Shown here one piece after another: positions 1-10,636 of a stretch of 64,000 bases of DNA. The notes beneath the pieces were generated by a model, which saw only the letters and a program-made list of their open reading frames with translations, searched no databases and was not told the DNA's origin. Source of the stretch: Selaginella moellendorffii (lineage: Eukaryota > Streptophyta > Lycopodiopsida > Selaginellales > Selaginellaceae). The stretch's first letter is position 1. Each line of letters opens with the position of its first letter. Where the stretch lies: NCBI RefSeq assembly GCF_000143415.4, contig NW_003314265.1:3004559-3068558 (forward strand), written 5' to 3'. Made by a program: the position numbers and the translations under genes.

Positions 1-300
1 GTGGGATGCTGAATGCTTTAAGACTATTCCAAGTCATTCCGTACTTCTATCCCTTTGCTCGTTGGATTATATACTTAAAAATTGCTTTATGGTCTAGTTT
101 TGTCACTTTTTGTCTCCATATTTAGGAGTTTGGCTTTGTATCTTCATTTAATGGCCCAAGGCTTTGAAACTCAAGTTCCACACCATTGTCCTTTGACACA
201 TGGCATGTGACATGTAACACATGAAAGGTTTAAGTTCCAGTTCGTGGTTATTCTATGGTAAATCACCATAGGATAAAGGATAAAAACCATGTGCGCTACA
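1..300 (+). repeat. LTR family B, 3' part of the 5' LTR of old element B0
   Basis: Resembles the last 300 bp of the B LTR at 7316-7615, with many substitutions. It keeps the stem-loop with arms near 248-259 and 265-276 and ends in GTGCGCTACA at 300, directly before a primer-binding site. The LTR start lies outside the window. Confidence 0.8.
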
Positions 301-545
301 TTTGGTATCAGAGGATACGTCTCAGCAAGTACTATACAATGAGATTGAGCAATTGTCTCATTGTATATGCAAAGATGAAAATGATGATCCAAGTGGGTAC
401 ATGTTTGGGTGCTAAAACTTCACATTCATTCCTTGGGTATAGATTTTGGTTACCTTTTATACCATATTGTGTGAGCTTGTGCTTGGGTTCATAAGATGAA
501 TTGAGATGTTTAGTTTGCACGAGTTTGCACTTGGGCTAACTCAAC
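301..545 (+). mobile_element. Element B0: primer-binding site and first internal segment
   Basis: TTTGGTATCAGAGGATA follows the LTR at once and resembles the plant initiator-tRNA primer site. The rest parallels 7616-7860 and 39633-39880 in the other B copies. No coding sequence is visible. Confidence 0.75.
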
Positions 546-552
546 TTACCAC

Positions 553-2825
553 TCAACTTATTTGAATGCCAAAATAGTTGCTAACTAGCAAATGCATGAA
601 TGTCAATAACACAAAGCTATACCCAAATCATTAACACTATCTTCATCAAAACTAATAAAACTTAACATCATATCTAAGGAGAGACATCTCATCTCACTTG
701 AATCTCAATATCAATAATATCAATGATAAAGCATCACTTCAATATTATCAACACCATAACAAAGCTAACAAAAAGCAAGAATGAATTACCACCCAAAACT
801 CTTTAGCAACAAACCTAACCAATGTTAAAAATACCTTAGTCAGTATTTGAGATTAATCCTTCAATTATACTCAGTTTTAAATAACACATCATCAAGGAGT
901 GATTCACCAAGTCCAAGACTCAATGAAATCCAACACTACGAACTAAACGCAATCAAATGATATTGACAAAGGTGGAATTGATATGCCAACATAGAAAAAC
1001 TATGCAAGTTTAACGACACAATCCTTTGCAACACCATCTGGTAAAGCAAGCCTATCATTGCCAAATCATCATTGAGCGAAGCAAGTATCAAATGTCATTG
1101 ACAAAGTCTACAAACAATCACTAGTTGTTAAGCAACTAACAATCACTCTTTCAATTTATCTTCTATAAAACCCAAACACTAAACTCGCATCATTGAGTTA
1201 TATACTTACACTAGGTATGAGATAAAGGTTTATGGACAAGCACAAACTAAATGACCATTCGAATCTAACTCAATTGCAATATACTTACTAATGCATTTAG
1301 CCAATAGCTTTGAGTATGCTTTGAAGAAGCTAACTATGCATGATTAACATTTAGTCGAAACTAAAGTGAAAACCATGAGATGGACTCATATTAGTACACA
1401 ACCTCCTTATAAACAAAACTATAGGATAGGTATTAACACCTCAATCTCAGACAACTTAAGTTAGACATCTATACTCAATCAAGGTGCAAGACCACCAAGA
1501 CCAAATCAAGATTAGTGAAAGCTTATTACTTTCATAGAGTTTAATGAAATGCAAGGTGCAACCTGCTACCAAGCATAACGCTATAAAAGAAAAACATAAT
1601 AGCGCAATAACCACTTTTCCACACTAATTCTAGACTCTATCTAACTCAATTGCCTTAGCCCCAAAAGTCAGCATCCCTTTCAAGTTGCATTATACAAACT
1701 ACCTACTAAAGTTTAAGTTAACCAAAGTCAGCTCCAACCCCTTCACTAATTTGTACTGACTTATGAAAATGAAATGGTTTTTAAGCAAAGTGATCAACAA
1801 ATCAGCCATTGGAAAAGCCTAAGAAAATTTATGAAAAATTTTCCATCCTAGAGAAAGAATGACTCTTAGTCTAGGAATACAAACTTTCAAGACTCAATCA
1901 ACTTCCTTCTATTAATAACTTCATATAAGTTCACCTCAACACAAATTCTCAAGACCCATAGTATATTTATGCCCATATTTTCGATATCTAACACTGACAT
2001 TCACTAAATGCAAAATAAATATTCAAGGCTTGATCATAAATACCATATCTTTGGATATTCACAATGCATTAACACTCTTTTTCAATCACCTCCAATATTT
2101 AATGTGAAGCCAAAGCACTAACAAAAAAAAAAAAATAAAACATCAAGGTTTAAGGAAAATTCTTCATCACTCAAAATAACAATGCCACTTCCACTAACAC
2201 AAATGTTAACAATACCAATGCCTTAACGTCACACTTTTACTATCCAATAATTTATTCCAAATGCACCAGATTCACCAACAAGTTATAGAAAGTGAATGCT
2301 ATAACCGGTTTTAACACTTTATGGGCAAACCCTCAAGGAAACAGGATACTAACTTAAGCTTAGCATATTATAAATCACTATTGAAAACAAAGTCAAAACT
2401 ACTTCAATGCTATTACATATAAGTAAACTAACTTCACTATCAACCACATTGGGATTGATCATCGTTTGACCAAGCAACTTTGTAAACACATTGCTCATTA
2501 TCACATGGATATGATATAAAATCACAATGATAATTGAGCAACATCATGAACAAGCCCACATTATTATTTCAAAAGTTTATGTGAGTATCAAATGCTTACT
2601 CTATTTAACAAAATGCAATATAAATGTTACACTCCACCGATAGAAATTTACAACACCAAATACCACCAACTTTACAAGGTTCCCTAAAAAAGAATTGAAT
2701 CTTCAATAACAAGCTTAGGTAAAATGGTTTAGTGTTTTATTACTATCCATCCCACAACTCACCACTTGTAAAACCATCACTTCCAATATGCATCAAGATA
2801 GGGACTTCTTGATTACAAATAATCA
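553..2825 (-). mobile_element. Inverted internal segment of family B
   Basis: Read on the minus strand this stretch matches B1 internal sequence at about 21990-24450. For example, 1790-1880 is the reverse complement of about 23080-23160, and 2460-2520 of about 22420-22480. The flanking B0 pieces are on the plus strand, so this block has been inverted or inserted backwards. It is non-coding. Confidence 0.75.
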
Positions 2826-4560
2826 CATTGAAAGCCAAAATAAAAAGTGACTTATTGAATGAAAAATCAACTATTGCATACTCATAAATGTTGGATAGCC
2901 AATGGAGGTGGTTTTCCCTGCGTACTCCACTATCCTGTTGCAGCTTCTTCTTGTGAGATGCATTTGTGGTAAATTCAAGCTCTGATATAGATGCAAAAAT
3001 CTCATCAAGACTTCTTTTTTCTATGGGCTCCATTGAGTTGTGCAAAATATCATTGTGTTTCTAGTGTGTTCCTTCCTTAGTCATAGGAGTTTTGCATTTC
3101 CTACAAGCATATTTCCCACCTAGTATAGAATAGTTAAAGGCATCCATAAGTTGCTCAAGTAAGCAAACCACAAACATTAAATATCTAAATCCAAAAAGTA
3201 CCTACAAATAGTTTCAGCAACTTGTACTAGGCTGGATGATCAGCCGAAATGACAAGTAGAACTCTTTGTTTGAATTTTCTAGGCAGACCACCATATTCTT
3301 GCAGATGAAGTGTATACTCCACTTCCACACCCTTGACAAACAACTTAATTAACTCCTTCACAAGTAGGTCAAGGAATGCATTTAGACTGTCCATTCCATC
3401 TTCAAATTCAGACTTTGAAATATACATGACTGGTAGAGTCATGGTTGTTGCTGAAGGTCCTTCCAGCCCAAGATTCAAAACCTTCACATTCATTGCTCCA
3501 GAACATTCATTCTTTGTTTGGTTCTCACAAACTGAAAGCTGTCCCAATGTAGTTGCATCGCTATGTTCCATGGATCCCTTATAAGCAGCAAATGTGGTGC
3601 CTGAAAGCTGGATAGACAATGTGGGCACAAAATGTTGTACATACCCCTACCATCAGGTTGGAGAGATTGCATGCAAGCATTTGTGACTAGCCATATGTGG
3701 ATGTGTTCTTCATAGGATGGACATTGAAATGGCAATTTGTATTGTTGATTCGGGTCAAAGAAAGCTTGGCACTACCTCCAAGTACTTCCCTCCTAGCAGT
3801 GCTTCAAAAGCAGCCCTACCTCTCCAGGCATCTTTTGCTCTCCATGGACAGAGATCCTCCCAGCAGATGGATTTTACCTTTGATCTGAGGCACAAATGTG
3901 ATGCTATAGGGATGTAGTAGGAGACTGTGCTAGTATTCCTGCTTCACAAAATGTACACTCCTCCTTGTAGACTACACAACTTAGTCTTGGAAGCAAAATC
4001 GTAAAGTAAAACTCAACAACACTAGTTTTTCACTTACCTGCACGTGCAATAATCAAGTCTATTGCCAAAAGTGTAAGCTGGCATGTCCTTATGACAACAC
4101 AGCACATGTCTCTCTACCTTTGGCATGATTGATAAGCAAATGATCCAATAATCTGGAAGAGCAAGGCACCTTCAATTCCCCTAATCTACCACTCCATGAA
4201 GGATAAAATACTTGAGCAAAGATTACTTCCCCTATCCCAAACAAAGCCTATAGAATCTTAGACCGCAATGCTTCTGAGATGTGACCATTGTCAAATAGGT
4301 TGCACAGTCAGAACAAGGACCTCACTGCTATAGTTTCCAAAGGGGGGATTGTTGTTGATCCACTAATTTCTGAGGCAACATGCTTCCCCTTCTATCTCTT
4401 CAACTCTTTGGGTATCTGGATTTGACAAAAGATCTTCAAATTCCTCATCCCCATTGGCATTTTCACTAGAGAAGTATGTGGTGAAATTGTTGATCACTTG
4501 TGTGATTTGCCCCACATCCTCACCACCTCCTTCATGCATTTCAGGCAGAATGGAAATATG
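2826..4560 (-). pseudogene. Decayed DNA-transposase remnant, possibly CACTA/Plavaka type
   Basis: Broken minus-strand reading frames run from about 4560 to 2826. The best pieces contain LLVISADHPA (3228-3628), then FNYSILGGKYACRKCKTP (about 3090-3160), then RRENHLHWLSN (about 2890-2925). An L-x-D-x-P-A stretch, followed by F-N-x-x-G-x-Y-x-C-x-x-C-x-x-P, is the pattern of the central part of CACTA/Plavaka (TNP2-like) transposases. Upstream, about 4380-4560 reads as an acidic N-terminal stretch. Stops and frameshifts are frequent. The last codons of the 2743-3045 frame are not part of it, because 2743-2825 is inverted B sequence. The family call rests on motif resemblance only. Confidence 0.45.
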
Positions 4561-4930
4561 GAAAAGCTACAACCCTAAACACCAATATGTACACTCAAAT
4601 TCCAGAGTCTAAGTGGGATTTTCATATTGAATAATGGTTTGTGAATGTGGCAAATACCAAATTGTGTATCTTGAAATGGCACCAAGCATCCTTTGGTTAA
4701 TGAACCAGCTGCTAGCCTTCATTAGCATCTATGAGCTACACAAGAATACCACTCAAACTCAAAAGAGAATACATTGTCAATGGGAAACAAGTGATCAGGA
4801 GTGCCTGACAATGGCATCAATGGTGAAAGCCATCTATTAAAACATGTTGATCCAGTGTAAGCTATATTTGTCAATGTTAATTTTGGTCAAATGTAGATTT
4901 TTTAGTAGATCTAGTTTATATAGGCATATT
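4561..4930. other. Unassigned AT-rich sequence before the B0 3' LTR
   Basis: Between the transposase remnant and the LTR start at 4931. It holds a 68-codon frame (4634-4840) without recognisable motifs. I see no RNA gene or regulatory site. Confidence 0.3.
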
Positions 4931-5658
4931 TGTCGCAAATGTAACTACGGGTATCAAAAGTTACATGTTAATTAATCCTTTCAAATATTCTTTCTTTACT
5001 GTCATGATGGTAAAAAGTCGGTATTGCTAGATCTTTTTTCAGTCTCTACCCAAGTTAGTTGAGAAATTAGTCTTCACATGTGCACTTGGTTAGAAGGGTA
5101 TAAGGACAGAATTCCTAAATGCTATTAGTCAAGTATACAAGACTTGGTTAGAGAAACTCATTTGTTGGCTTGCACTTGTTACTGTTAAAAAACCTTTGCA
5201 ATATTAAGTTTGGTCCCTTAAAACTCGCTAGGTGATAACTTACCACATCCGTCAAGACACTCTCACTATCATACCTTTATATTAGTTTTGTCTGGTCCCA
5301 TTAGATATTTATGGAAAGTGTTTAGATTTGCTAATTTAGAATATTCATGAAAAGAGATTATTCTAAATACGATGGTGTTGCTCTTGTGTCTAAATTCACA
5401 ATCTAAAGCCATTCCATATTTAATATATTTTCATGATTGTCCCAAAAACTAACTCCTGGGATTAGGCTGAAAGCCCAAAGTATGTATTCCTCAAAGGGGG
5501 TGGGGTGTGTGGATTCTAAATGTATAGTAGTTAACAAATTTAAGGAATAGTTTAGCTTTCACTTACATGTCTATTCTTGTTTTACTTTTGGTTTAGGTCT
5601 AAGCATAAGCTCTATACCATGTTAACTGATGGAGTATTTATATCCTTGCATTAGGCCA
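4931..5658 (+). repeat. LTR family B, 3' LTR of B0, first part
   Basis: Begins TGTCGCAAATGTAACT, a decayed form of the B LTR start TGTCGCGCATGTGACT at 6464, and runs parallel to 6464-7230. It stops at TTAGGCCA where element A is inserted and resumes after 63576. It differs from the B1 LTRs at many transition positions, consistent with an old, methylated copy. Confidence 0.8.
5654..5658 (+). repeat. 5-bp target-site duplication of element A (left)
   Basis: GGCCA directly before the LTR start TGTGAGACAC at 5659; the same five bases follow the 3' LTR end at 63577-63581. Confidence 0.9.
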
Positions 5659-5859
5659 TGTGAGACACCCTAAGCCCCAAAGTGGAGCCGAAAGGGTGCC
5701 ACGTGGTAGTGGCCGAAGCGAAAGCCAAACAAGCATAACATGTTTGAAATAAAAGCTCCGACTTGAAAGGTCAAGAGTGGGAGTGGAACTCCCAATGACG
5801 TGCTTGAGGAACAAGCACAAAGCAAGCAATAAGTGAGTCTCTAGAAAAGGGACACATGA

Positions 5860-6225
5860 GGACCTGAGATGGACCTGAGATGGAGTCCGAGATGGACCCG
5901 AGATGGACCTAAGATGGAGTCTGAGATGGAGTCCGACATGGAGTCTGAGATGGACCCGAGATGGACCCGAGATGGAGTCCGAGATGGACCGAGATGGAGT
6001 CTGAGATGGACTTGAGATGGAGTTCGAGAAGGACTCGAGATGGAGTCCGAAGTCGAGATCAAGATCGAGACCAAGACTGAGATCGAGACCGAGACCGAGA
6101 CCGAGACTGGGACCGGGACCAAGACCGAGGCCGAGGCCAAGGCCGAGATCGAGCCCAAGCTCGAGTCCGAGTTTGAGTTCGAGTCCGAGTCTGAGTCTGA
6201 GTCCAAGTTCAAGTTTGAGTCTGAG
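5860..6225. repeat. GATGGAGTCCGA / GAGACCGA minisatellite in the family A LTR
   Basis: Degenerate 6-12 bp units (GATGGAGTCC, GATGGACCC, GAGACC, GAGTCC) fill the LTR interior. Six-base periodicity leaves several frames open on both strands and creates long low-complexity reading frames rich in Ser, Arg, Asp, Leu and Gly; I do not regard these as genes. Confidence 0.9.
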
Positions 6226-6458
6226 GGGGTGAAAGCCCAAAGCGTTTGTCTCCCAGACACTAGGGGGTTTGGTGAGCTCCAAAAGTATAGTAGGGGGAGG
6301 ATTCCAGTGGAGCTAGTTTGGCCAGGAAAGGCCAATTCTTTCCCAGGAAGGCTGTACCCAGGTGTTGGGTGATAGGGTAACCATTGGGAAGTCCAAAGCT
6401 AGAGTGAATACGAACTGACAAGCAAAATAGCTTGGTGAAGTGTTCAAAAGCCAGCTCT

Positions 6459-6463
6459 AGTTC
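6459..6463 (+). repeat. 5-bp target-site duplication of element B1 (left)
   Basis: AGTTC before TGTCGCGCATG at 6464; repeated at 35012-35016. The empty site TAGTTCCCCC is preserved near 62817 in the 3' LTR of A. Confidence 0.9.
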
Positions 6464-7480
6464 TGTCGCGCATGTGACTTCAGGTATCGAAAGTTACCTG
6501 TCGGCTAGTCCTTACGGACACTCTTACCTTACTGCCACGATGGCAGGAGGTCGGTATTGCTGGACCCGTTATTAATCTCCGCCTAAGCTAGTTGAGAAAC
6601 TGGTCATCACATGTGCACTTAGACCGGAAGGGCACTAAGGAAGGAAATCCTAAGTTGTCATTTAATCAAGCAGACTTGACACGGTGATGAGAAACTCATG
6701 ATGTTGGCTTGCACTTGCTAGTGTTGGGAACCCCCGCGATATTGAGATTGGTCCCTCAATATCGCTAGATGATAGCTTACCGTGTCTGCCAAACACCCTC
6801 GCTATCATGCCCTTTGTGTTGGTCTCATTTCGGTCCTAAATGCTATTTATGGAAAGTGTCCAGATTTGCTCATTTAGCATATCTACGGAATGTAGAGATT
6901 GGCCTGAACATAATAGTGTTCGTCTCGTGTCCAAATTCGCAATCTAAAGACATTCCATATTTAGTAAGTTTCGAGCTTGTCCCAGAGACTAACTCCTGAT
7001 ACTAAGGGAGGTTTGGGGTGAAAGCCCAAAGCGTGTGTTCCTCAAGGGGGGGGGGGGGCTATGGGGGGTTCCAAATGTATAGTAGGGATAGTGGGTAGGT
7101 CGGGCATGGGTGACCAACCTGAGGCATAGTCTAACTCCCGCTTGCGTGCCTGTCCTTGTTCTGCGTCCGGCTTGGGTCTAAGCCCAAGTTCCATTCCATG
7201 CTAGCTGGTGGAGTACCCATGTCCTCGCGTTAGGCCACCGGTATGCTAAAATAGCGCCAGACTCCGTTTGGCTCCGTTTTGCGTGCTGGTCCTGGCATTG
7301 GGATGCTGGTTGCTCCAGGACTGTTCCAAGTCGCTCCGGGCTCCTGTCCTTTCGCTCCTTGGGCTGTATGCTCAGGAGTTGCTCCGTGGTTTGGTTTCGT
7401 CACTCCTTGGCTCCATGCTTGGGAGTTTGGCACCGTTCCTTTGTTCAGTGGCCCAAGGCTCTGAACCTCGGGTTCTTATG

Positions 7481-7532
7481 GACACGTGGCATGGACACGT
7501 GGCATGTGACACGTGGCATCTGTCACGTGGCA
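7481..7532 (+). promoter_or_regulatory. Four tandem G-box/ABRE-like motifs in the B LTR
   Basis: Three GACACGTGGCAT units and one GTCACGTGGCAC in about 50 bp. ACGTGGC is the core of plant ABA-responsive elements and CACGTG is the G-box bound by bZIP/bHLH factors. The array recurs in the 3' LTR at 34877-34928 and inverted at about 44731-44782. A role in LTR transcription is inferred. Confidence 0.55.
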
Positions 7533-7562
7533 CAAAGAGGGTTTAGGTTCCGCTTCGTGGTG

Positions 7563-7591
7563 TTATCCTATGGTAAATCACCATAGGATAA
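7563..7591 (+). other. Conserved stem-loop near the 3' end of the B LTR
   Basis: Arms TTATCCTATGGT and ACCATAGGATAA (12 bp, perfect) around a 5-nt loop, 24 bp before the LTR end. The same hairpin is at 34959-34987 and inverted near 44672-44700, and it is nearly intact in the decayed copy at 248-276. Confidence 0.7.
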
Positions 7592-7615
7592 AGGGTCAAA
7601 ACCACGTGCGCTACA

Positions 7616-7629
7616 TTTGGTATCAGAGG
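7616..7629 (+). other. Primer-binding site of B1
   Basis: TTTGGTATCAGAGG directly after the LTR end; close to the plant initiator-Met-tRNA primer site TGGTATCAGAGC. Confidence 0.8.
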
Positions 7630-8061
7630 ATGAGTCTCAGCGAGTACTATATAATGAGATTGGGCAACTAGTCTCGTTGCATACGCAGAGATGAAAACGA
7701 TGATCCGAGTGGGTACACATTTTGTGCAAAGGGTTCACATTTGTTCCTTGGGTATGGTTTTGGTTACCTTTTGTACCTAACAATGTGAGCTTGCTCTTGG
7801 GCTCATAGGATGGATTTGAGATGCTTCGTTAGCACGAGTTTGAGCTTGGGCTCGTGAGTGAGGCGCATTAGCAACTTGAGGTTACACTTTGAGTTGGCAA
7901 GATTAATGTTAACCTATCGGTGGTTCCATGAGTTGTTCCATGTACCATGAGTGAAAGCAAACCTTCCCTGGGTTTACTATAAGTGGGAAATAGGCTGGTC
8001 TGTAACTGTTTAGCACGGCACTAGTGGATCCTTCCTAGGCATGATTACAAGTGGATCAACT
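7630..8061 (+). mobile_element. B1 internal region, first segment
   Basis: Non-coding; parallels 39650-40077 of copy B2. It ends in GGATCAACT, the left copy of the 8-bp duplication made by transposon 1. Confidence 0.8.
8054..8061 (+). repeat. 8-bp target-site duplication of transposon 1 (left)
   Basis: GATCAACT at 8054-8061 and 21778-21785. The empty site is preserved in copy B2 near 40070-40092 (GTGGATCAATCAAGACTG), which confirms the boundaries to the base. Confidence 0.9.
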
Positions 8062-8110
8062 GGGGATGGTCCAAAGTTGAGTTGAGCTCATGAGTTGAGC
8101 TCAATTCAAC
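8062..8110 (+). repeat. Left terminal inverted repeat of transposon 1
   Basis: GGGGATGGTCC, then TTGAGTTGAGCTCATGAG and further GAGCTCA. It pairs with 21724-21777 read on the minus strand. Confidence 0.8.
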
Positions 8111-8417
8111 ACAAGTCAACTCAAGTCAACATAGTCAATAAGAAATATTACAAAGGAGATCTAAATTGAACAAATGAAGGTTCTAGCAAACTTTAAAATA
8201 TTAAAATACATAAATATCTAAGTTAAAAGTTTCTATAAGATTGAATTGTTTAAAAAAGACAAAGTTCATGAGAACCTATCTTTTATAAAACTATATTATT
8301 TTATTATGACAACTGTTACAGCTGTCATATTTGATTTGACTACTTAATATTTTGAATACTTTTACAGCTGTAGATACTATTCCTTCATTCAAAAGAGTTT
8401 TTAGGGTTCTTGAGAAG
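8111..8417. other. 5' flank of the small gene in transposon 1
   Basis: AT-rich, with tandem AAGTCAACTC-like bases just inside the TIR. TTTTACAG at about 8360-8368 could be a splice acceptor joining an upstream exon to the SPYYTPG gene. Nothing else is visible. Confidence 0.4.
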
Positions 8418-8666
8418 ATGGGAAGCAAGGAAAATACAAGATCTGTGAGTAAGAGTTGTAGTGCAAAGGAATGTGAGAATGTTAATTTTGTTTCACTACC
8501 ACAATCTCCATATTACACTCCTGGTCCTTATTACCCATCTGGGAATGTGGAGACCACTATCACGATTGATAAAAATGCTCCTGTTACTTCTGAAACAACA
8601 GTCCAGAGCAAGAGAAATGAAGAAATGAACAGCACAGCGGAAAGCACCAAGAAATCTACTCCATAA
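8418..8666 (+). CDS. Small SPYYTPG protein of transposon 1
   Basis: About 82 codons from the ATG at 8418; the frame is open from 8352, so an upstream exon is possible. Polar, Ser/Thr/Lys-rich, probably disordered, with no membrane segment. It shares three blocks with the minus-strand gene at 46254-46513 in transposon 2: SLPxSPYYTPG, NAPVTSETTxQSK and STAESTKK. Conservation of a short protein in two large elements with different transposases suggests a real gene. I do not recognise the family and assign no function. It lies about 350 bp inside the left end and points inward. Confidence 0.65.
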   Translation: MGSKENTRSVSKSCSAKECENVNFVSLPQSPYYTPGPYYPSGNVETTITIDKNAPVTSETTVQSKRNEEMNSTAESTKKSTP

Positions 8667-9371
8667 AACTTTCCATGACATTTGTAATTTACATATTAAT
8701 TCATATTAAAAACTCTATTGCTTGCCTATATCGCAATCCTCTCATATGATAAGACCAAGGTATATTTTGCAGTGAATCCTCATTAAAAGTTTTTGGGAAT
8801 TGTTTGTAAATAATGATAAAATAAATCAAAATCTTTCGAAAGACTCAAAAGTAATATCACATCAAAGAATCAACTTTATCTACATTTCCAAGACTAAAAG
8901 GCAATCTCACATGAGAGAATGGTAGCGTGCCAACGTGCTCTACCACTATAATATGGTCTATATTTCCTTGCAATTTATTTCCGTAGACATTTGGCATGTG
9001 TAGAAAAGAATATATGTGTAGTAAAGTAGGATTCATTATAATGATAGAGCATGTGTATACATGATAATCTAAAATTCTAGAAGCTCTTATGTTTACAAGA
9101 AAGCTATGATTATGAAGCCCCATTTCCAAGACTGACATTTAAAGAATCTGAGTATTGTCAGTGTCATAATAAATAAACCTCATTCCCAAGAATCTGAGTA
9201 TTGTCAGTGTCATAATAAATAAACCTCGTTCCCAAGAATCTGAGTATTGTCAGTGTCATAATAAATAAACCGCATTCCCAAGACTAAAACTTAGTATATA
9301 AACTATCTAGAAAAGTTATAGTTATTGTAGGTTTTTTGTTCTCCTTGAGCTCCTTAGAAGTTTATATTGAA
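8667..9371. other. Spacer between the two left-end genes of transposon 1
   Basis: AT-rich, without convincing coding sequence. It includes the 46-bp tandem repeat at 9145-9282. The minus frame 8857-9138 has no recognisable motif. Confidence 0.4.
9145..9282 (+). repeat. 46-bp tandem repeat, three copies
   Basis: Units begin at 9145, 9191 and 9237 (AATCTGAGTATTGTCAGTGT...), nearly identical. They lie just upstream of the zinc-finger gene, so a promoter role is possible. Confidence 0.9.
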
Positions 9372-9917
9372 ATGGCTCAAAGGAGACCCATTGCTAATCG
9401 TACTTGGCCCCCCAGCATTTCATATCAATCTCCACCTCCATCCCCAAGTTCTACCAACATTCCACCTTCACCTCTACATAACAATCCTTTTTCTGCTGAG
9501 AGCTCTAGTGAAGCTGAATTAGAGCTCCCTATATGTGAAATTCCGGATCTTGCTATTAGAGAGGGATTGCCTTTAGCGCTTCAAGAGCAATGCCACATGT
9601 TTTTGCAAGATCTTGCTCCTGACATGGCAGGACTACTTGAAAGCACAGAACGCTATTACATTTGGTGTCCAATATGCTACTTTTTCTTGGACAAGACAAA
9701 TGGCTCTATGGGTTTACAAACTTTTCTTGAGCACTGTAAGAATTGCCCAACGGCAGGTCTGGAAAATGTGCACATGTGGATGTACAATAGATTCAAGAAT
9801 GAGTTACAGACACATACCCACTATCGCTTCATGGTGAGGAACAACATCCCCTTGGGAAACACTACATTGGCTAGTGCAAAATATGGGGTTTTTAGGCCAC
9901 CCTATAGTGGAATGTAA
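9372..9917 (+). CDS. Zinc-finger protein ZF-a of transposon 1
   Basis: About 181 codons from the ATG at 9372. The N-terminal third is Pro/Ser-rich (PPPSPSSTNIPPSP), followed by an acidic patch and then CPICYFFL with a downstream FLEHCKNC: a C-x2-C...H-x2-C-x2-C arrangement that looks like a small zinc-binding module. It resembles the minus-strand gene at 20777-21235, which has KKCPICFL and ATHCNITH in the same order and similar spacing. The two lie near opposite ends of the element and point inward. A DNA-binding or accessory transposition role is possible but not shown. I do not recognise the family. Confidence 0.6.
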   Translation: MAQRRPIANRTWPPSISYQSPPPSPSSTNIPPSPLHNNPFSAESSSEAELELPICEIPDLAIREGLPLALQEQCHMFLQDLAPDMAGLLESTERYYIWCPICYFFLDKTNGSMGLQTFLEHCKNCPTAGLENVHMWMYNRFKNELQTHTHYRFMVRNNIPLGNTTLASAKYGVFRPPYSGM

Positions 9918-10226
9918 GATCTAGAATTACTTTACTATACTATAGTATTGTCACTATTAAAAGAAAAAATATAATAAAATGATATTAGTTGTAGGTAACA
10001 TACCTTGTTCTAGAAGGTGCTATCATATCACATACAATTGTTTACAAAATGTTGAAGGAGGAGATGGCAACACACAAACGCTACAAAGTGATGGTGACAG
10101 GTGAGAATGATAATCTTTAATTATGGTATCTGACACTGACACTGACATCTGACAATTTTACTGACATCTGACACTTTCACTGACATCTAACATATAACAA
10201 GCTTTCCATTTTATGTAAGGATGCAA
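9918..10226. other. Spacer with short GACA-type repeats
   Basis: Convergent 3' flank of ZF-a and the ParB/methyltransferase-like gene. It contains repeated CTGACACTGACATCTGACA at about 10130-10195. No gene seen. Confidence 0.5.
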
Positions 10227-10633
10227 TTAACTTTCTTCTGCCTCATCATCAACATAATGATTTCTTTTATACTTCCTCCTATAGTGGTATTGTGGGGAAG
10301 ATTCACCTTGCATATGTTGAGCCATGGCTTTTGCATAGTCAGAGAGACTTCGAAAGCCTCCAATTCTAGAAACTCCAGGTGACTGTGATCTATAAAATAG
10401 AATGAAATATATATTGAAATTTTAATAAACATAATTTACCTCCTTGAGGTTGAAGGCAACTCACGAAATCCTCTGAGCCGACGTTTGAAGAAATGATGTT
10501 CTTCAATAGCAAACACCGACCTACCAGAGTCACGTGCTGCCTCCACCATAGAACCGCTACCTGCTGTGCAATCAATCACAATACCATCTGGTGGGCAATA
10601 GAGCTCAAGCAAGACTTGTATTGCTGATGGAGT

Positions 10634-10636
10634 TCA
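10634..10636 (-). other. In-frame stop in the methyltransferase-like domain
   Basis: TGA in TACCGATTCTGAACTCCA. The frame is open for more than 40 codons on both sides, so this is one nonsense change, reachable from TGG by G-to-A or from CGA by C-to-T. Confidence 0.8.

Larger units (their letters stand above)
5659..6463 (+). repeat. Family A 5' LTR, first part
   Basis: Starts TGTGAGACACCCTAAGCCCC and contains CCACGTGGTAGTGGCC, a GAGTCC/GATGGA minisatellite (about 5860-6225) and the module GTGAAAGCCCAAAGCGT near 6229. It is interrupted at 6463/6464 by element B1 and continues at 35012. The intact order is seen in the 3' LTR at 62021-63576. Confidence 0.85.
6464..7615 (+). repeat. Family B 5' LTR of B1
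   Basis: TGTCGCGCATGTGACTTC to CACGTGCGCTACA. It contains the conserved GTGAAAGCCCAAAGCG module with a G-run (7016-7070), four tandem ACGTGGCA motifs (7481-7532) and a perfect stem-loop (7563-7591). Confidence 0.9.

Noticed and set aside
5638-6372. Frames of 214, 164 and 110 codons
   Set aside because: Minisatellite of the family A 5' LTR; not conserved as protein.
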